This document shows, in pieces, positions 63,838 to 64,000 of a DNA stretch of 64,000 nucleotides. The stretch covers positions 1 to 64,000 of the forward strand of contig CAZIXE010000002.1 of NCBI GenBank assembly GCA_964543235.1. Direction: 5' to 3'. Source of the DNA: JANMMJ01 sp964543235. Lineage in GTDB: Bacteria > Pseudomonadota > Alphaproteobacteria > Rhizobiales > Aestuariivirgaceae. How positions within the stretch are numbered: position 1 is the first letter of the stretch; each line of letters begins with the position of its first letter. The notes under the pieces were generated by a model. It had not been told where the DNA came from. It saw nothing but the letters and a program-made list of their open reading frames with translations, and ran no database searches. The position numbers and the translations under genes are program-made.

Positions 63838-64000
63838 TCAGTCTTCGAGCTTGGCCTTGTCGGTCTTGGCGCGCGGGGCCTGGCCCGCCAGCAGTTCCTT
63901 GGCCTGGACCACCCACTCGTCACGGGCGGTGCGGCCCTTGAGGCCGAGCTTCTCGTCGAGCGCGAACAGCGTGGCATCGTCCATCTCGGCGATCTGGGTG
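63838..64000 (-). CDS. 3' end of a protein with a C-terminal helix-hairpin-helix domain (L21-extended or NuoE-like)
   Basis: Only the last ~53 residues are present, running off the right edge. The pattern (TQIAEMDDATLFALDEKLGLKG, then DEWVVQAKELLAG and a charged tail) matches the C-terminal helix-hairpin-helix extension found in Hyphomicrobiales on ribosomal protein L21 (rplU) and on NADH dehydrogenase subunit E. The fragment alone does not decide between them. Confidence 0.6.
   Translation of the reverse strand, partial: TQIAEMDDATLFALDEKLGLKGRTARDEWVVQAKELLAGQAPRAKTDKAKLED

Overview
The window is high-GC, densely coded chromosomal DNA from an alphaproteobacterium, most likely of the order Hyphomicrobiales (Rhizobiales). 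The evidence is the bifunctional RhaD (aldolase fused to a dehydrogenase), the phaA-phaB/phaR arrangement, the Mic60-like gene next to hemY in a hemC-hemD operon, the rsfS-rlmH-envC-ctpA block, and the rhizobial-style palindromic spacers. The genus cannot be fixed from the sequence. About 58 protein genes are supported, the first and last cut by the window edges. No gene-free stretch exceeds 300 bases. I see no tRNA, rRNA, CRISPR array, transposase or integrase.

Region 1 (1-3.9 kb): end of an L-rhamnose uptake and catabolism operon (rhaS 3' end, rhaD, rhaI). Region 2 (3.9-19.2 kb): a catabolic island with kynureninase, kynurenine formamidase and an amidase on the plus strand. A minus-strand operon encodes a second kynureninase-like enzyme, a VOC-double-cupin protein and a complete branched-chain-amino-acid-type ABC importer (livKGFHM). 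It diverges from hyuA-hyuB, an XRE-cupin regulator and an SRPBCC protein. Together they suggest uptake and stepwise hydrolysis of a kynurenine-like or lactam/amide compound; the substrate is not known.

Region 3 (19.2-22.9 kb): housekeeping and envelope genes rsfS, rlmH, envC and ctpA. Region 4 (23-39 kb): a surface and storage region. It holds an RTX protein, an alg44-alg8-algD polymerase module preceded by a strong sigma-54 promoter match, a sigma-54 response regulator with a REC-Hpt protein, a mannose-1-phosphate guanylyltransferase, the polyhydroxybutyrate genes phaB, phaA and phaR, and a PAS-GGDEF-EAL protein with a degenerate GGDEF motif. The picture is an alginate-like polymer with transcription under a sigma-54 phosphorelay and activity under c-di-GMP through the PilZ domain of Alg44. 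Alginate export, epimerase, acetylase and lyase genes are absent here.

Region 5 (39-52.5 kb): mixed metabolic genes (gamma-glutamyltransferase, formate-THF ligase, a pyruvyltransferase-family protein, an ELM1-family protein, a DMT exporter, a LysR regulator, GNAT, GFA, an exported deaminase-like protein, an FAD/GcvT oxidoreductase, DUF924). Region 6 (52.4-64 kb): housekeeping genes mobB-mobA-HAD-rppH-divergent polysaccharide deacetylase, hemY-mic60-hemD-hemC, then divergently tsaD-gpsA-yciI-EVE-methyltransferase, and the 3' end of a helix-hairpin-helix protein.
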